NCBI RefSeq assembly: GCF_042100115.1
Contig: NC_091280.1
Coordinates: forward strand, 620,001-684,000
Direction: 5' to 3'
Source of the DNA: Alternaria dauci
Lineage: Eukaryota; Ascomycota; Dothideomycetes; Pleosporales; Pleosporaceae
DNA: 64,000 nucleotides
Part shown: piece by piece, positions 46,135 through 59,629 of the stretch
Layout of the letters: every line of letters starts with the position of its first letter
Position numbering within the stretch: position 1 is the first letter of the stretch
Notes under the pieces: generated by a model
Told to the model about the DNA's origin: nothing
Database searches by the model: none
What the model saw: only the letters and a program-made list of their open reading frames with translations
Position numbers and translations under genes: made by a program

Positions 46135-46631
46135 GAGCATTCATTCTGCTTCGCGTGTCGTAGCACTGGCTGCGTTGGCACTTTCTCTCCTTCGTACACC
46201 CGTATCGGGACATCAATCACAGCACACGGAAGCTGTGGGCTTGGACCGAGTGATGAGGCGCTTGTGTGCAAGTGCCAAATTCTGCATGCACGGTGTGGCA
46301 TCATTTGTTTGTTCGATTTGGCGTTTAGTTTTGGTCCAAGCATAGTTTATTGGGCGGGCAGCTGCTTTCCGTGCATTCAAGATGTCGTGTATTAGTAAAC
46401 AATGAGCATGCTAGTATAAGAGCAGTACTTTCATAGCCCGCATGAAGTGAGTGACGATACAGTATAGGGTGAATGTTGAAAGCGAGCATGGAGATGCTCA
46501 CACGAAGTCATGTGACCGCGTTCAGCGCACGGATCTCTCGCGTCGCGCTAATGGATAGTTCCGGTCATTCCATCCCCCTCTCTCGCACTGCATACTCCGC
46601 TGACGTCGACCCACATAAACATATCGCGACC
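46135..46631. other. Intergenic between Dbf2/Sid2 and SMC5
   Basis: The frame of SMC5 is open from 46473, so an N-terminal extension of 53 residues is formally possible. Its sequence is not conserved-looking, and I treat it as leader. Nothing else is seen. Confidence 0.5.
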
Positions 46632-50226
<3,595 letters not shown>

Positions 50227-50955
50227 GGGCGTGGGAATGTGTAGGTGCTGCTCAAGACGAGATGAATACATCTCGTGTGAAATAAGACACCGCTGCCGTG
50301 GTAGTCTGGAGGCGTTTATGGTTCGATCTGTTTTGCGGCGGCGGGCTTTGGCATTGGCAATGGCGCGGGTGCATAACAATACCCAGTACTACGGAATAGC
50401 AAATGCGCGATTTCGATTGCGCATCGAATGCTTTAGCCGTCTTTTTATCGACTCTATCGCATAGCGTGCACGGAAAGTATATTGAGGTACCCGTATTCGT
50501 ACGTGACAATGTAACCTCTTCCTTTGACATATCGTGTTCGTGCGACACGGCGTGGTACCTTTGTGCGGCAATGACTACCTCATTCTGCAGTCACCTCGCC
50601 AATACTGAGTTGCAGGCCGATCCCAACATTCTCAACTGGATGTGTAAGCTGGGAAGCTGGAGAGCCTGTACGAGGCAAGCGGGTATGTTGACCCTGCTCA
50701 CCTGTATTATAGGTTGGGATGTAGATATGGCTCGCTAGAGTTGGTACCAGGGCTGCCTCGTGGTACAGAATACCTTGGAAAGGTTGCATTGCAGAAGATG
50801 ACCCAAGGGAGGTGTGGACAAAGCAGAATACGAGGGAAACTTTGGCTTTGGGTATATATTAGACAAATGGGTGGGCGTAGTCCTTTACCACACAAAAGCA
50901 TCCGAAGAAACAACTGCCTTCCAGACGGGCAACAATACCAAGCAACTTTGGCAAC
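50227..50955. other. Intergenic, no gene seen
   Basis: Overlapping short frames only. The right part should be the promoter of the secreted-protein gene. Confidence 0.5.
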
Positions 50956-51650
50956 ATGACACTATACACTCTGTTTTTCACCTTGTCACTTCTCTCACCT
51001 CTTGTGAGCGCTCTTCCAAACCCTCTATCCACTCGCCAAATCACTACGACAGAAACATGGCAGATTCCCCGCTTGGACATGCATATGATGACTGTCGGTA
51101 CCGGTATCCCAGGTAACCCACCTTGGCCTGAGGACTCAAAGTTTGACTCTACCATCGACTTCGACGTAGTGATCCCAGCTGCGAATGGAATAGCAAAATG
51201 GAAATGTCAGGGCGCTATGGCAAATGGCACCATTATAGAGCGGTTGACCGAATGTGCAAGCGATGAGGAAGGCAGAGGAGGCAGCTTGATGTTTGCAATG
51301 GCGAAGTACAACGGGCTCGGAGAACGAAGACCTGAGTTGAGCTTTTTGCTGTGGTTGTACAGAAATGGGTATGCTTGTCACCGCTCTTTGCCACACGCAC
51401 ACGGCTATGCGTCGACAGATACCAATGCTGATTACCACCCAGACAAGACGGCGACCTGGTTATTCCGACATTCGCGGGCCACACAGCTATCACAGCGAAT
51501 GACTCGAGAGAACCGACCAGTTACCTCACCTGTCTTCAGGGAAGGCCGTATGATGGACTGAGATGTAAAATCAAGAGCTATCTGAGTGTGAATAAGGATC
51601 TTGTCATCGAAGCGTCGGCTGTCCCAACATTTGAGGATGGTGCTAGATGA
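50956..51650 (+). CDS. Small secreted protein with four cysteines, unknown
   Basis: Two exons are proposed: 50956-51368 and 51443-51650 (74-nt intron, GTATGC donor, CCCAG acceptor), giving 206 aa. The unspliced frame would end at 51561 with a basic, low-quality tail. Splicing instead gives QDGDLVIPTFAGHTAITAND and a tidy C-terminus. A clear signal peptide (MTLYTLFFTLSLLSPLVSA) is followed by a Kex2-unlike stretch PNPLSTRQ. The mature part has four cysteines (KWKC, TECAS, LTCLQ, LRCKI), which could form two disulfides, and few charged clusters. No enzyme motif is seen. Size, secretion and lack of family fit an apoplastic or cell-wall protein, possibly effector-like; that is inference only. Confidence 0.68.
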
Positions 51651-52202
51651 GTAGCTCTGTGAAAGGCCGAAAGGAAGCAGTGATGAAGCGAGTGACCGAA
51701 GCCGGATAATGGTGATGATCGGCGGGAAACAAGGATATCTGGCCGTCAGGTCGACTAGAGCGGTCTTGTTTTGGTTTTATGTTCCACTGCTTGTTTGTTG
51801 CACGTAGCGGGGCGGGATATGCACGTTCGAACATCTCTATCCTCCTCCTTAGTTGGAACGGCTCTGGCTGATACGTGTCGGCGAGGTGGATAAATGCAAC
51901 CTCGGCATTCGAGTAGAGGATGTTTTTCAGTAGTCGAATTGATACAGATACGGTCGTATAATTCCAGAGTTAACCTTGGAACCTTGTACGGATTAATATG
52001 TGGTCCATGTGGAGCGCCCGCGCGTAACTGAGGCTGCGAAAACGACCTGTGGAGGTTCGAGAATGCGACAAGTTAGAGTGTGACTGCAGATACACTACCG
52101 TACGTATGCATAACGAGATTGCATCCCCCTCTTCCTGTACACTTGCTTTTGATCCTCAACCCATTCGCGCTTTGCTCCTGGTGACCTGCTCACGCTCTCA
52201 GA
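51651..52202. other. Intergenic, no gene seen
   Basis: It contains the 3' end of the secreted-protein gene and probably the promoter, or a missed first exon, of the membrane-protein gene that follows. Confidence 0.45.
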
Positions 52203-52904
52203 ATGCTTGTTGTTATTGTCATCGCTGTCATGGGTATTGGACAATGTTGCGAGGCGTATATTATCGGTGTTGGACGAGATGCGGCGGGAACTAGATGCAT
52301 CGTAAGTACTGGCTCGGTCTGCGATGGGCAGATAGCTGATGTGTTTGCATAGACCTGTATTTCCGATGTCTTGACGAAGAATGGGAGCAGACTGCGAGCA
52401 ATCGCGTCAGCAGCTAGCATTATCACAGATCCAGGCGTCTCTCCCGGTCACACTTCGACCGATGAAGTCTCTTATATGCCTCCTCCTTCATCAACGCACT
52501 TAACTGGACGCTCTGCCCGACTCACTACCCCAGAAAAGGCGGGTATCATCGCTGCCTCTGTCGCTGCGTTCATCCTCCTGCTCGGACTCGTATTTGAATA
52601 CACCCATATTCGACACAAACGACAAGACCGCACCTTCAAACGAGCGAACGATGAGATAAATGGAGGAACTGAGCTGAAGGAGTTGGCAATAGGCGCAAGC
52701 AAGGAAAACATGGTGTTGGAGAGTAGAGTTGAGATAGTTGTGGAAGAGGAGCAGGGAAGTGTGAGGGAGAGTGTGGATGAGGAAGGCGAGTGGGATGCTG
52801 GTACAGACGGGGAAGATAGTGATGGTGATTTGGGTGAATGGGGGAGAGGAAGGCGGTTGGAGAGAGGGCGCAACGGTATGAGTCTGCCGCGGACAGAAAG
52901 CTGA
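52203..52904 (+). CDS. Single-pass membrane protein, unknown
   Basis: Two exons: 52203-52301 and 52353-52904 (51-nt intron, GTAAGT/TAG), giving 216 aa. The N-terminus is hydrophobic (MLVVIVIAVMGIG) and may act as a signal peptide. It is followed by a short Cys-containing segment (QCCEAY, RCITCIS) and a S/T/P-rich stretch. One strong transmembrane helix lies at about 115-137 (KAGIIAASVAAFILLLGLVF), then a basic stop-transfer (HIRHKRQDR) and an acidic cytosolic tail (DAGTDGEDSDGDLGEW). The layout resembles Mid2/Wsc-like or other fungal type I surface proteins, but the ectodomain is short. An upstream exon could be missing. Confidence 0.62.
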
Positions 52905-53123
52905 GTTTGAAGCGGAGAATTTCGCGTGCGATAGTCACAAGTCCGCCCTCAGGTGACCGTTGTGACAGTGGGGCATGGCCGTAATCGCGCCCGCGTCAGC
53001 GCAGGACTTTCTTTCTTTCGTGAATCTGTCTGCGTATTTGGGTCTTATAATCGACTGACTCCCTTCCCCTCTCACTAGAACCAACACAAACATTCTACTC
53101 ACGGAAAACAACTACAAACTACC

Positions 53124-54404
53124 ATGACTACCAATCACAAAGTGATATTGGCTAACAAGAGTCCGTGGTCTCTCGACCCTGTCGTCATCGAGCTTCAGTC
53201 ATGTCCAGCTATACGTGCGCAGGAGATCGCGGAGCTCATGATTCCAGTCCGTATGAGGTTTCTCGACTCCGTCACTGGCACTGTGATTGACGAGTCCAAC
53301 AAGGACTATGGCGCTAACAAGCACACTTGCCCAACAGTGCCAACTCTGCACGATACGAATGCTCGTCGATTGCACCCGCACTCACTATCAAAAATCTTCA
53401 AGATGGACCATTCATGGATTGGAGCCGCGCAATTCTACCCTCCTCTAGCACCTCCTGTTTGCGTTCCGTTAACAAGGCACGCGGATCGTGAAATAACAGC
53501 GCGCAGACTGCTGGAGCATTTGGATGATCCACATTATACCGCATACGCAACGACACTCACCTTCCGATCACCTGACATAGACCGATACCTCAGACACTTT
53601 GTAGGCAGCAACGAGACTGCAAACACTCTCCCACAGCTGTCGGCCAACATTACTTCGATCATGCATTGCGGTGCTCTTCTTCCTCTGGAAGCGTCAGCTT
53701 TGACAAGTAGCAGTACGATACACCTCATTACCGGCGTGCGTGTCTACATCGTATATCCTCCAACGCCACATAACCTGACGACTTTGCAAACATACTTGGT
53801 GGACCTCCTTGGAACCCCCGCGCCAAAGCATGCAAGCGTATGCAATGAGTTGCAGGAAGGCATCACCTTTGTTCAGCGCGCCGGCCAAACCGTGACCATA
53901 CCGCCATTCTGTCCAACAACGATTTTGTCCACAAAGACCAGTGCCGGGGTCATCATCCGCTCGCGTTGCCACGACGACGTGTCAATGCGACTAAAGCAGT
54001 TGGAACTTATGACAGCTCAGATTAGGGCTGTACAGCACGTCTGTCAAGAGCTAACGGACGCGTCGTTGGAATACCACACTTTCCAGCTGTACAAAGACGT
54101 ATTCACGGTTCTGACTGCATCAGAGCCGAGCAATGCTGGCCTCAGGCGGGCTTTGGCCTTGGGAGCTGCCTGGAAAGACAGCAACACTGGTTTCCGGGCT
54201 CTGGTGGATGAGTATATCTCACAACCGTCAAGAGAAAATATTCTGAAGAAAGTCCCGCGACTTTGGAACTTGGCTGTGCAGAGCCAGAAGTTTGAGGAGT
54301 GTCCAGTCTGCAGGGTGGATCTCAAGGACCTCGGCATGGCGTTCACCGCGCATTTCCAGAAAGAGCACTGGGATAAGCCAGAAGACGATCATCCAATGAC
54401 GTAG
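53124..54404 (+). CDS. JmjC/cupin-like protein with C-terminal zinc finger
   Basis: Single exon, 426 aa. The central part (about 170-290) resembles a fungal JmjC-like double-stranded beta-helix: STIHLITGVRVYIVYPPTPHN, then ELQEGITFVQRAGQTVTIPPFCPTTILST. In active JmjC proteins the iron is held by His-x-Asp/Glu and a later His; I cannot place all three here, so enzymatic activity is doubtful. The C-terminus (about 392-418) carries a C2H2-type motif, CPVCRVDLKDLGMAF then TAHFQKEH. No signal peptide or membrane segment is visible. A role in chromatin or nucleic-acid binding is plausible but unproven. Confidence 0.65.
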   Translation: MTTNHKVILANKSPWSLDPVVIELQSCPAIRAQEIAELMIPVRMRFLDSVTGTVIDESNKDYGANKHTCPTVPTLHDTNARRLHPHSLSKIFKMDHSWIGAAQFYPPLAPPVCVPLTRHADREITARRLLEHLDDPHYTAYATTLTFRSPDIDRYLRHFVGSNETANTLPQLSANITSIMHCGALLPLEASALTSSSTIHLITGVRVYIVYPPTPHNLTTLQTYLVDLLGTPAPKHASVCNELQEGITFVQRAGQTVTIPPFCPTTILSTKTSAGVIIRSRCHDDVSMRLKQLELMTAQIRAVQHVCQELTDASLEYHTFQLYKDVFTVLTASEPSNAGLRRALALGAAWKDSNTGFRALVDEYISQPSRENILKKVPRLWNLAVQSQKFEECPVCRVDLKDLGMAFTAHFQKEHWDKPEDDHPMT

Positions 54405-55439
54405 AAGTTGGTATCCGTTCCCGGTGGACTTTTGCAGCAGCCCAGAGAGGGTCGCATGAGAGATGAGATTTCAGTGGCTGAGAAGCGTCGTTATGCTTCA
54501 GATCGGGTTCCTCTCGTCGGAGGAAACCGTGGCATCAAATCGCACTTGGTGCTTGAGTGTGGCAGCGGTACGAGGATCAATATGAATGAAGAGAAAAGAG
54601 GGTGTGAGGTGGCTGGGCAGCTTGTAGAGCAAGAGGCTGTACGGCGCAGTGATGTGTGACAAAGACAAGTTCGTTGTGATTGGGATCTGCGGCGGATCGG
54701 ATGCGGAAGCTTTCCGCATCACCTACTTATCATTCGACTTCCATTCGCGACCATGAACACTTCTGGGCCTACATCCTCTTCTGCTTACCAGATACTTGGA
54801 GATTTCTATCAATTTGACGCTCAAACAATGCGAGAACTCAATAGCCAAAGCGCCTTTCGGATCCTACAGCTACCATCCCATACGTGAACAAAATTCTGCC
54901 GTTCCTACGTGGCTGCGGCGCAGCCATACCGGTACTTGGAGCGGCCCGTCCACAGCCTGGGAACCTTAGATTTCGGCATCCTTCAGCACGTTGAAATCGG
55001 AAATATTTCGTTTTGAACTCACGCGCCCGAAGAGCAATTACAAGCATACATAGACGCAAATGAACGCATAACTTTCGACAACAATTCTCCATCCCCGTAT
55101 GTTAGCTCTACGAGTGCGTTCGACAAGATCATTCGCGGCAAGATCTTCAGGGCGGCCGTGAGAGTCATGTCCAGCATCCGGAGGCCCCATGCAGGCAGCT
55201 TGGCCCAGTAAAGAGTGATCTATCTCCATTCCTTGCTAGATACGGTCCACTGCCACAAGCAGCAAGAGAAGTCCGTGTAGGGCGGTCTAGTCGGATGCAA
55301 GTGCCCGACCCATGTTGCCACATGCACATGCAGATTGGTTTGGGGCCGTGGAAATTCATATTAAAGCTAGTCGCATACACTGGTTGCTACACACCTATCT
55401 GATACCTGCTTATCTTTCTTATTTAACCTCTGTGACGGA
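54405..55439. other. Intergenic, no gene seen
   Basis: About 1 kb before the tyrosinase. Short overlapping frames only; the right end should hold the tyrosinase promoter. Confidence 0.5.
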
Positions 55440-56767
55440 ATGTATTCCTGCGGTCTTCCAGCCGTTATCCTGGCGTTAGCCAGGTATGTTGAATCCGCTG
55501 CGTTGCAGCCCCGGGACCTTCTACAAGACCTACAAGACTAAGCATTGGCAACACTCAAAGATGCAGAAACCAACGGTACACTAGAGAGAAGAACTGGCTG
55601 TAACATCCATAATGCCCCTGTCAGGCACAACTGGTAAACAGCGTCATGACAAATTTGACACGTCAGAAGTTGACACTTGCAGGGACTTCATGTCCGCAAC
55701 GGAGCGCAAAGCGTACAGTAGCGCCGTCAAGTGTATGTACACTTCGCCTTCGAAGTCTGACCCGACATTGGTTCCTGGAGCTCGAACCCGATATGACGAT
55801 TTCGTCGGACAGCACATCAACCAAACCAGATCCATTCATGGTACTGGAAACTTCTTGAGTTGGCATAGATATTTCGTGCATTCTTTCGAGAATGCATTAA
55901 GGGAAGAGTGTGGTTATAATGGCTACCAGCCGTACTGGAATTGGTTTAGTTATCAGGAAAACCTGGGCAAGTCCCCAGTATTCGATGGTTCTGCCACAAG
56001 CATGGGCGGGGATGGCTACTACGTCAAGCACAATGGAAGCGCTGGAGGCGGTGGTAAGATTTACTTACCGTCTGGCAACGGTAGAGGCTGCATCAAGAGC
56101 GGACCGTTCAAAAAGTAAGTTACTACTAGGTCTCCAGCCTCGAGCGACTCGAGTTACATCTACTGATAACATCAGTTTGCAACTCAACCTTGGACCCCTG
56201 AGCCCAACGATGGGCGGAGAAAACAAGTCGGCGTCAGCACTGGGTTGGAATCCGCGCTGCGCAAAGAGAGATCTTACCAATTTTGCATCTGAGAACTGGT
56301 TCACTTTCGAAAACCTGTACAACATCACGCTTGGTGCCGCATCTAAAGATATCTTATCTTTCCAAACTGAGCTTCAAGGTCGATTCACGGATGGCTTCCT
56401 TGGTTAGTTATTTCCCCTATGGACTGTAGATGGAACAGGTGCTGACTTTATTTGCCCACGTCTAGGTCTTCACGCTTCGGGCCATTATGCCATAGGTGGC
56501 GACAGTGGCGACCTCTACAGTAGTGTCAATGACCCTGTTTTCTTCATGCATCACGCGATGCTCGACAGAGTATGGTGGATTTGGCAGGCACTGCACCTAA
56601 ACCAGGCGAACTCTGTTATGGGGTCGCGTTCTATGTCCGACCCCAATGGCCCGAGGACTACGCTTGACGATACCATCGAGACGAACTGGCTGAATACCCC
56701 CAATGTTAAGATTAGCGACGTTATGAGCACTCTCAGTGGAGAGCCTCTGTGCTATATCTATTTGTAG
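55440..56767 (+). pseudogene. Secreted tyrosinase interrupted by an in-frame stop codon
   Basis: Four exons restore a tyrosinase of about 384 codons: 55440-55633, 55683-56114, 56176-56402 and 56466-56767. Introns are 49, 61 and 63 nt with GTAAAC, GTAAGT and GTTAGT donors, and all phases agree. Exon 1 encodes a signal peptide (MYSCGLPAVILALA) and a propeptide. Codon 34, at 55539-55541, is TAA, while the same frame continues with coding-like sequence (ALATLKDAETNGTLERR). The rest is intact: CuA histidines in SIHGTGNFLSWHRYF, CuB in GLHASGHYAIGG and VNDPVFFMHHAMLDRVWW, and the usual ending GEPLCYIYL. Tyrosinases oxidise phenols to quinones for pigment formation. Translation from a downstream Met would lose secretion; a rare intron removing the stop is possible. 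Confidence 0.78.
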
Positions 56768-57249
56768 TAAAGCGAGGAGGACGAACAGTGTTTGTATAAG
56801 TTTCGGATGATATCAAAAAATGATGTATTTAGACTTGATGCAGCCGATCAGCATTGTGAATAGTTGACGATGATGATTGGTAGCGCACACAACACGCTCA
56901 CCAGATTAGAGCGCCCCGCAGCCATCTCCAACGTGCTTGGTTGGCCCGATCGTGATATGAGTTTCCAGGTCCCTCCATCTCCGAAACATCACAAGCATTG
57001 TGATGATATTCCTCCTCAATACGAACACAGCCTGGAACTCATACACACTGTGTTGGCGTTTCGCGCCTTTTAGCGAGTCGATGTGACCAGATCAGATATG
57101 TGGGTTGAGTTAACGCACAATTGAAGAAGCGAAGAGAGCGAGCAGCGGATACTGGTCCGGATTACTGGGCTGAGCACACGATTATCGAAGGGATCGTGAT
57201 AGCCAGAGCAATTAATTGCTAATTTCGAAGAGAATCCCGGCCCACCGGC
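56768..57249. other. Intergenic between tyrosinase and the membrane-protein remnant
   Basis: Short frames only; no feature can be supported. Confidence 0.5.
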
Positions 57250-57637
57250 CTAACAACTGTATCGCAAGGCGATCTTCCAAACGCCTAGCGATACATGCCA
57301 GACCAGCCACGCGGTGATGAAAACGAGGTCGAATTCTCGTATGAATACGGCGATAAGGAAGTTGAAAGAGGTAGAGATTTTCGTGGTGGTGATTTGCATG
57401 CTCTCGTCGCTGCTGTCGGGGAAATGTAGGGAGCTGAAGACGACAATGACCGCGTCGATTCCAAAGACGATCGTGGAGAGACGTCGATAGCCGATACAGA
57501 CGTCGTATTCGACATGTCTGACAGTTCGAAAGCATCCTCTTGTTCTTGCCGCGGTTGGCTTGATTGGATTCCGCCCTTGTGGAACATTTGGTGAAGTTGT
57601 AAGAGTTCTGAGAATTGAAACATGATTGCGGTTTCAT
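57250..57637 (-). pseudogene. Probable remnant or unresolved exon of a membrane-protein gene
   Basis: The minus-strand frame ending at the TAG at 57250-57252 has no ATG near its start but reads as membrane protein: HVEYDVCIGYRRLSTIVFG, DAVIVVFSSLHF, STSFNFLIAVFIREFDLVF, TAWLVWHVSLGVWKIAL. This is much more protein-like than the Ser/Arg-rich overlapping frames. Upstream on the same strand (57.9-58.1 kb) another hydrophobic stretch, SFGHLKNFFWRIVFVQLIAV, is followed by a GTATGT donor. Between them I meet stops in each attempted join (for example TGA after LLHDTM), so the gene is either multi-exon and unresolved or decayed. No family is recognised. Confidence 0.4.
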
Positions 57638-59629
57638 TCTCGATTTTGCGGAAAAGACGTCGCCTTTTCAAGCTCAACGTCTCCCTTGTAGGACGAAGGT
57701 GGCAAGGAAGCGACTCTGAATGCGCGGCTAACGCTGTAGAGGAAGTTAATTATGATTCCAACTCTGGCTGTCGACAATCTCATTTACTAATCCCTTCCGT
57801 CAGTCTACTTACACGCCATAAGATTTGTTCACGTCGGTTGTCCGACTCTTCTTGGACGTGTCACATTGTGTCATGTAGCAAGCCTGCGGGAGCTACGTAG
57901 GCTTCATGGGCCATGTTGTACGAAAAGTCGAATTCCGGGGAAAACAGCATACGATCTACAACTTCTGTTCGATGCACACTTTGGACATACCCAACCGCAA
58001 TGAGCTGAACGAATACGATACGCCAGAAGAAGTTCTTGAGATGACCGAAACTGAAGCTAACATATAGCAGCTGTCGCAGAGAAGACTGATCGAAAATGCG
58101 AGACGAACAGTACAAACGAGAGCACCTGCACCTGTCATATTTTCATATGAGTTTGTCATGCATGCACCTCATGCATAAGCTGATGATTGTGTGTGGGTTT
58201 GCTCTCCACGTGGAATACATCACGGGTAAGCACATCAGGGCCGCAACTTGCCGCTCCCTATACGGCTCGGCCCTGTTCCCCTTTGGGGCATGATTTGCCA
58301 TCCATACACTTAGTATGATGATACAGCTGACTTCCCCCAATGTGCACTCCTATAACGAGCCAGATGTTCTAACTCCAGAGAGACTTTTTGAGCAGATCTT
58401 GCTTGCAACCTCCATGACGATTCCGCCCGCAGTCGGTCGATCGCCTATGATCTTAAGATTCATATAGCTCTATCATCCTCAAGGAAACACGAGCCAAGTA
58501 CCACTTGAGCGACTAAGCGATGTGTACTGGAATCTTGCCACTTATCATCCGCCCATATCAAGATAGTAGCAAAAGCTTGGACTGGACGTCAGTTGTGCAA
58601 ACCGCACAATCGGGCGAATAGTACGGTGTACTCGTCTATAGATCCAATCGGTACGTTCGTTTACCGAATGGGTAACTCAATATACGCCACTGTTGCTAGT
58701 CAACGCACAATGCGCGATGCGATCAAGAAATATTCTCGAGTACTGTGAAACGGGAGGCAAATGACGTAAAGTAGATAGACAATGGCTATCTCGTACCATG
58801 ACCTATGGATCAGAAAGGCCACGCATGATAGCAAAACACAAACCGTACGAAGATCAGCAGGACCTTCCATACGAGAGGATTGTCCAAGAGATGCAGACAC
58901 ACCAGTGAATAGGCTGGGTGTGGAAGCGTGCACGAGCCTCGACTGAGGGTATCCCAGCTGAAAGTCTTTTTTTGAAGCATCCGTCAACGTAAGAACTTGG
59001 CATATCATGATATCTGTTGTAGGAACACTTCCTTGGGTCCTTTGCATATCAAGGCGCCATCTCCTTGGTAGGCCAGATAATTGGAGAATTGTTCGCTAAG
59101 ATATTGTACGCAAGGGATACAAGAATGTCAATTTCGGACGGCTGCGGGATCAGATAGCCTTCGATATGCGCGCCAAGGTAGACCGTATCACCCTACGAAC
59201 AAACAAATCGAGCAAATCACACTCCGAAAGCGTCGATCGGGAGTTGCTGTACAAAGAAGCTCAGCTTTGGTGTTGCACACATCATGTATACCAAACAGAG
59301 TCATTGTGATTTGGATGACGACAAACGTAACACAAGAGCTGGCGAATTCCTCCAAGATATAGTTCAGTGTCGCCCACAGTTTGCGTAAAGCGAGCTTCCT
59401 CGTACGTGCCCTTAGCGTCGATCAACAGACTACCATGGTCCGAAAGGTCACAAGTAGTACACACAGCGGACAGTGACGATGATCAGATTAGATCGGGTCA
59501 ATTGAAATGGGGATATCGAAACAAGAACGCAAAGCAAATGCTATGACATGGGAAGAATCTCCGATCTGTGGAGACATCCAATATGGGCCCCGTCATCGAC
59601 CTCAGCGCATACGCGTACGTCAGAAGCCT
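57638..59629. other. Gene-poor region, possible upstream exons of the membrane-protein remnant
   Basis: 57.8-58.16 kb on the minus strand may hold further exons or debris of the membrane-protein gene. From 58.2 to 59.6 kb nothing coding is seen; frames are short and overlap on both strands. Confidence 0.4.

Noticed and set aside
51369..51561. Unspliced C-terminus of the secreted protein
   Set aside because: The tail is basic and atypical, while a 74-nt intron with good ends restores a better C-terminus in another frame.
55612..56118. Tyrosinase starting at MPLSGTTGKQRH
   Set aside because: This frame runs through an evident intron (55634-55682) and omits the signal peptide; the spliced model joins VRHNW to DFMSATERKAY as in the family.
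57285..57677. Ser-rich 130-codon minus-strand frame
   Set aside because: It overlaps the membrane-like frame and has no motif; composition is typical of a shifted frame.
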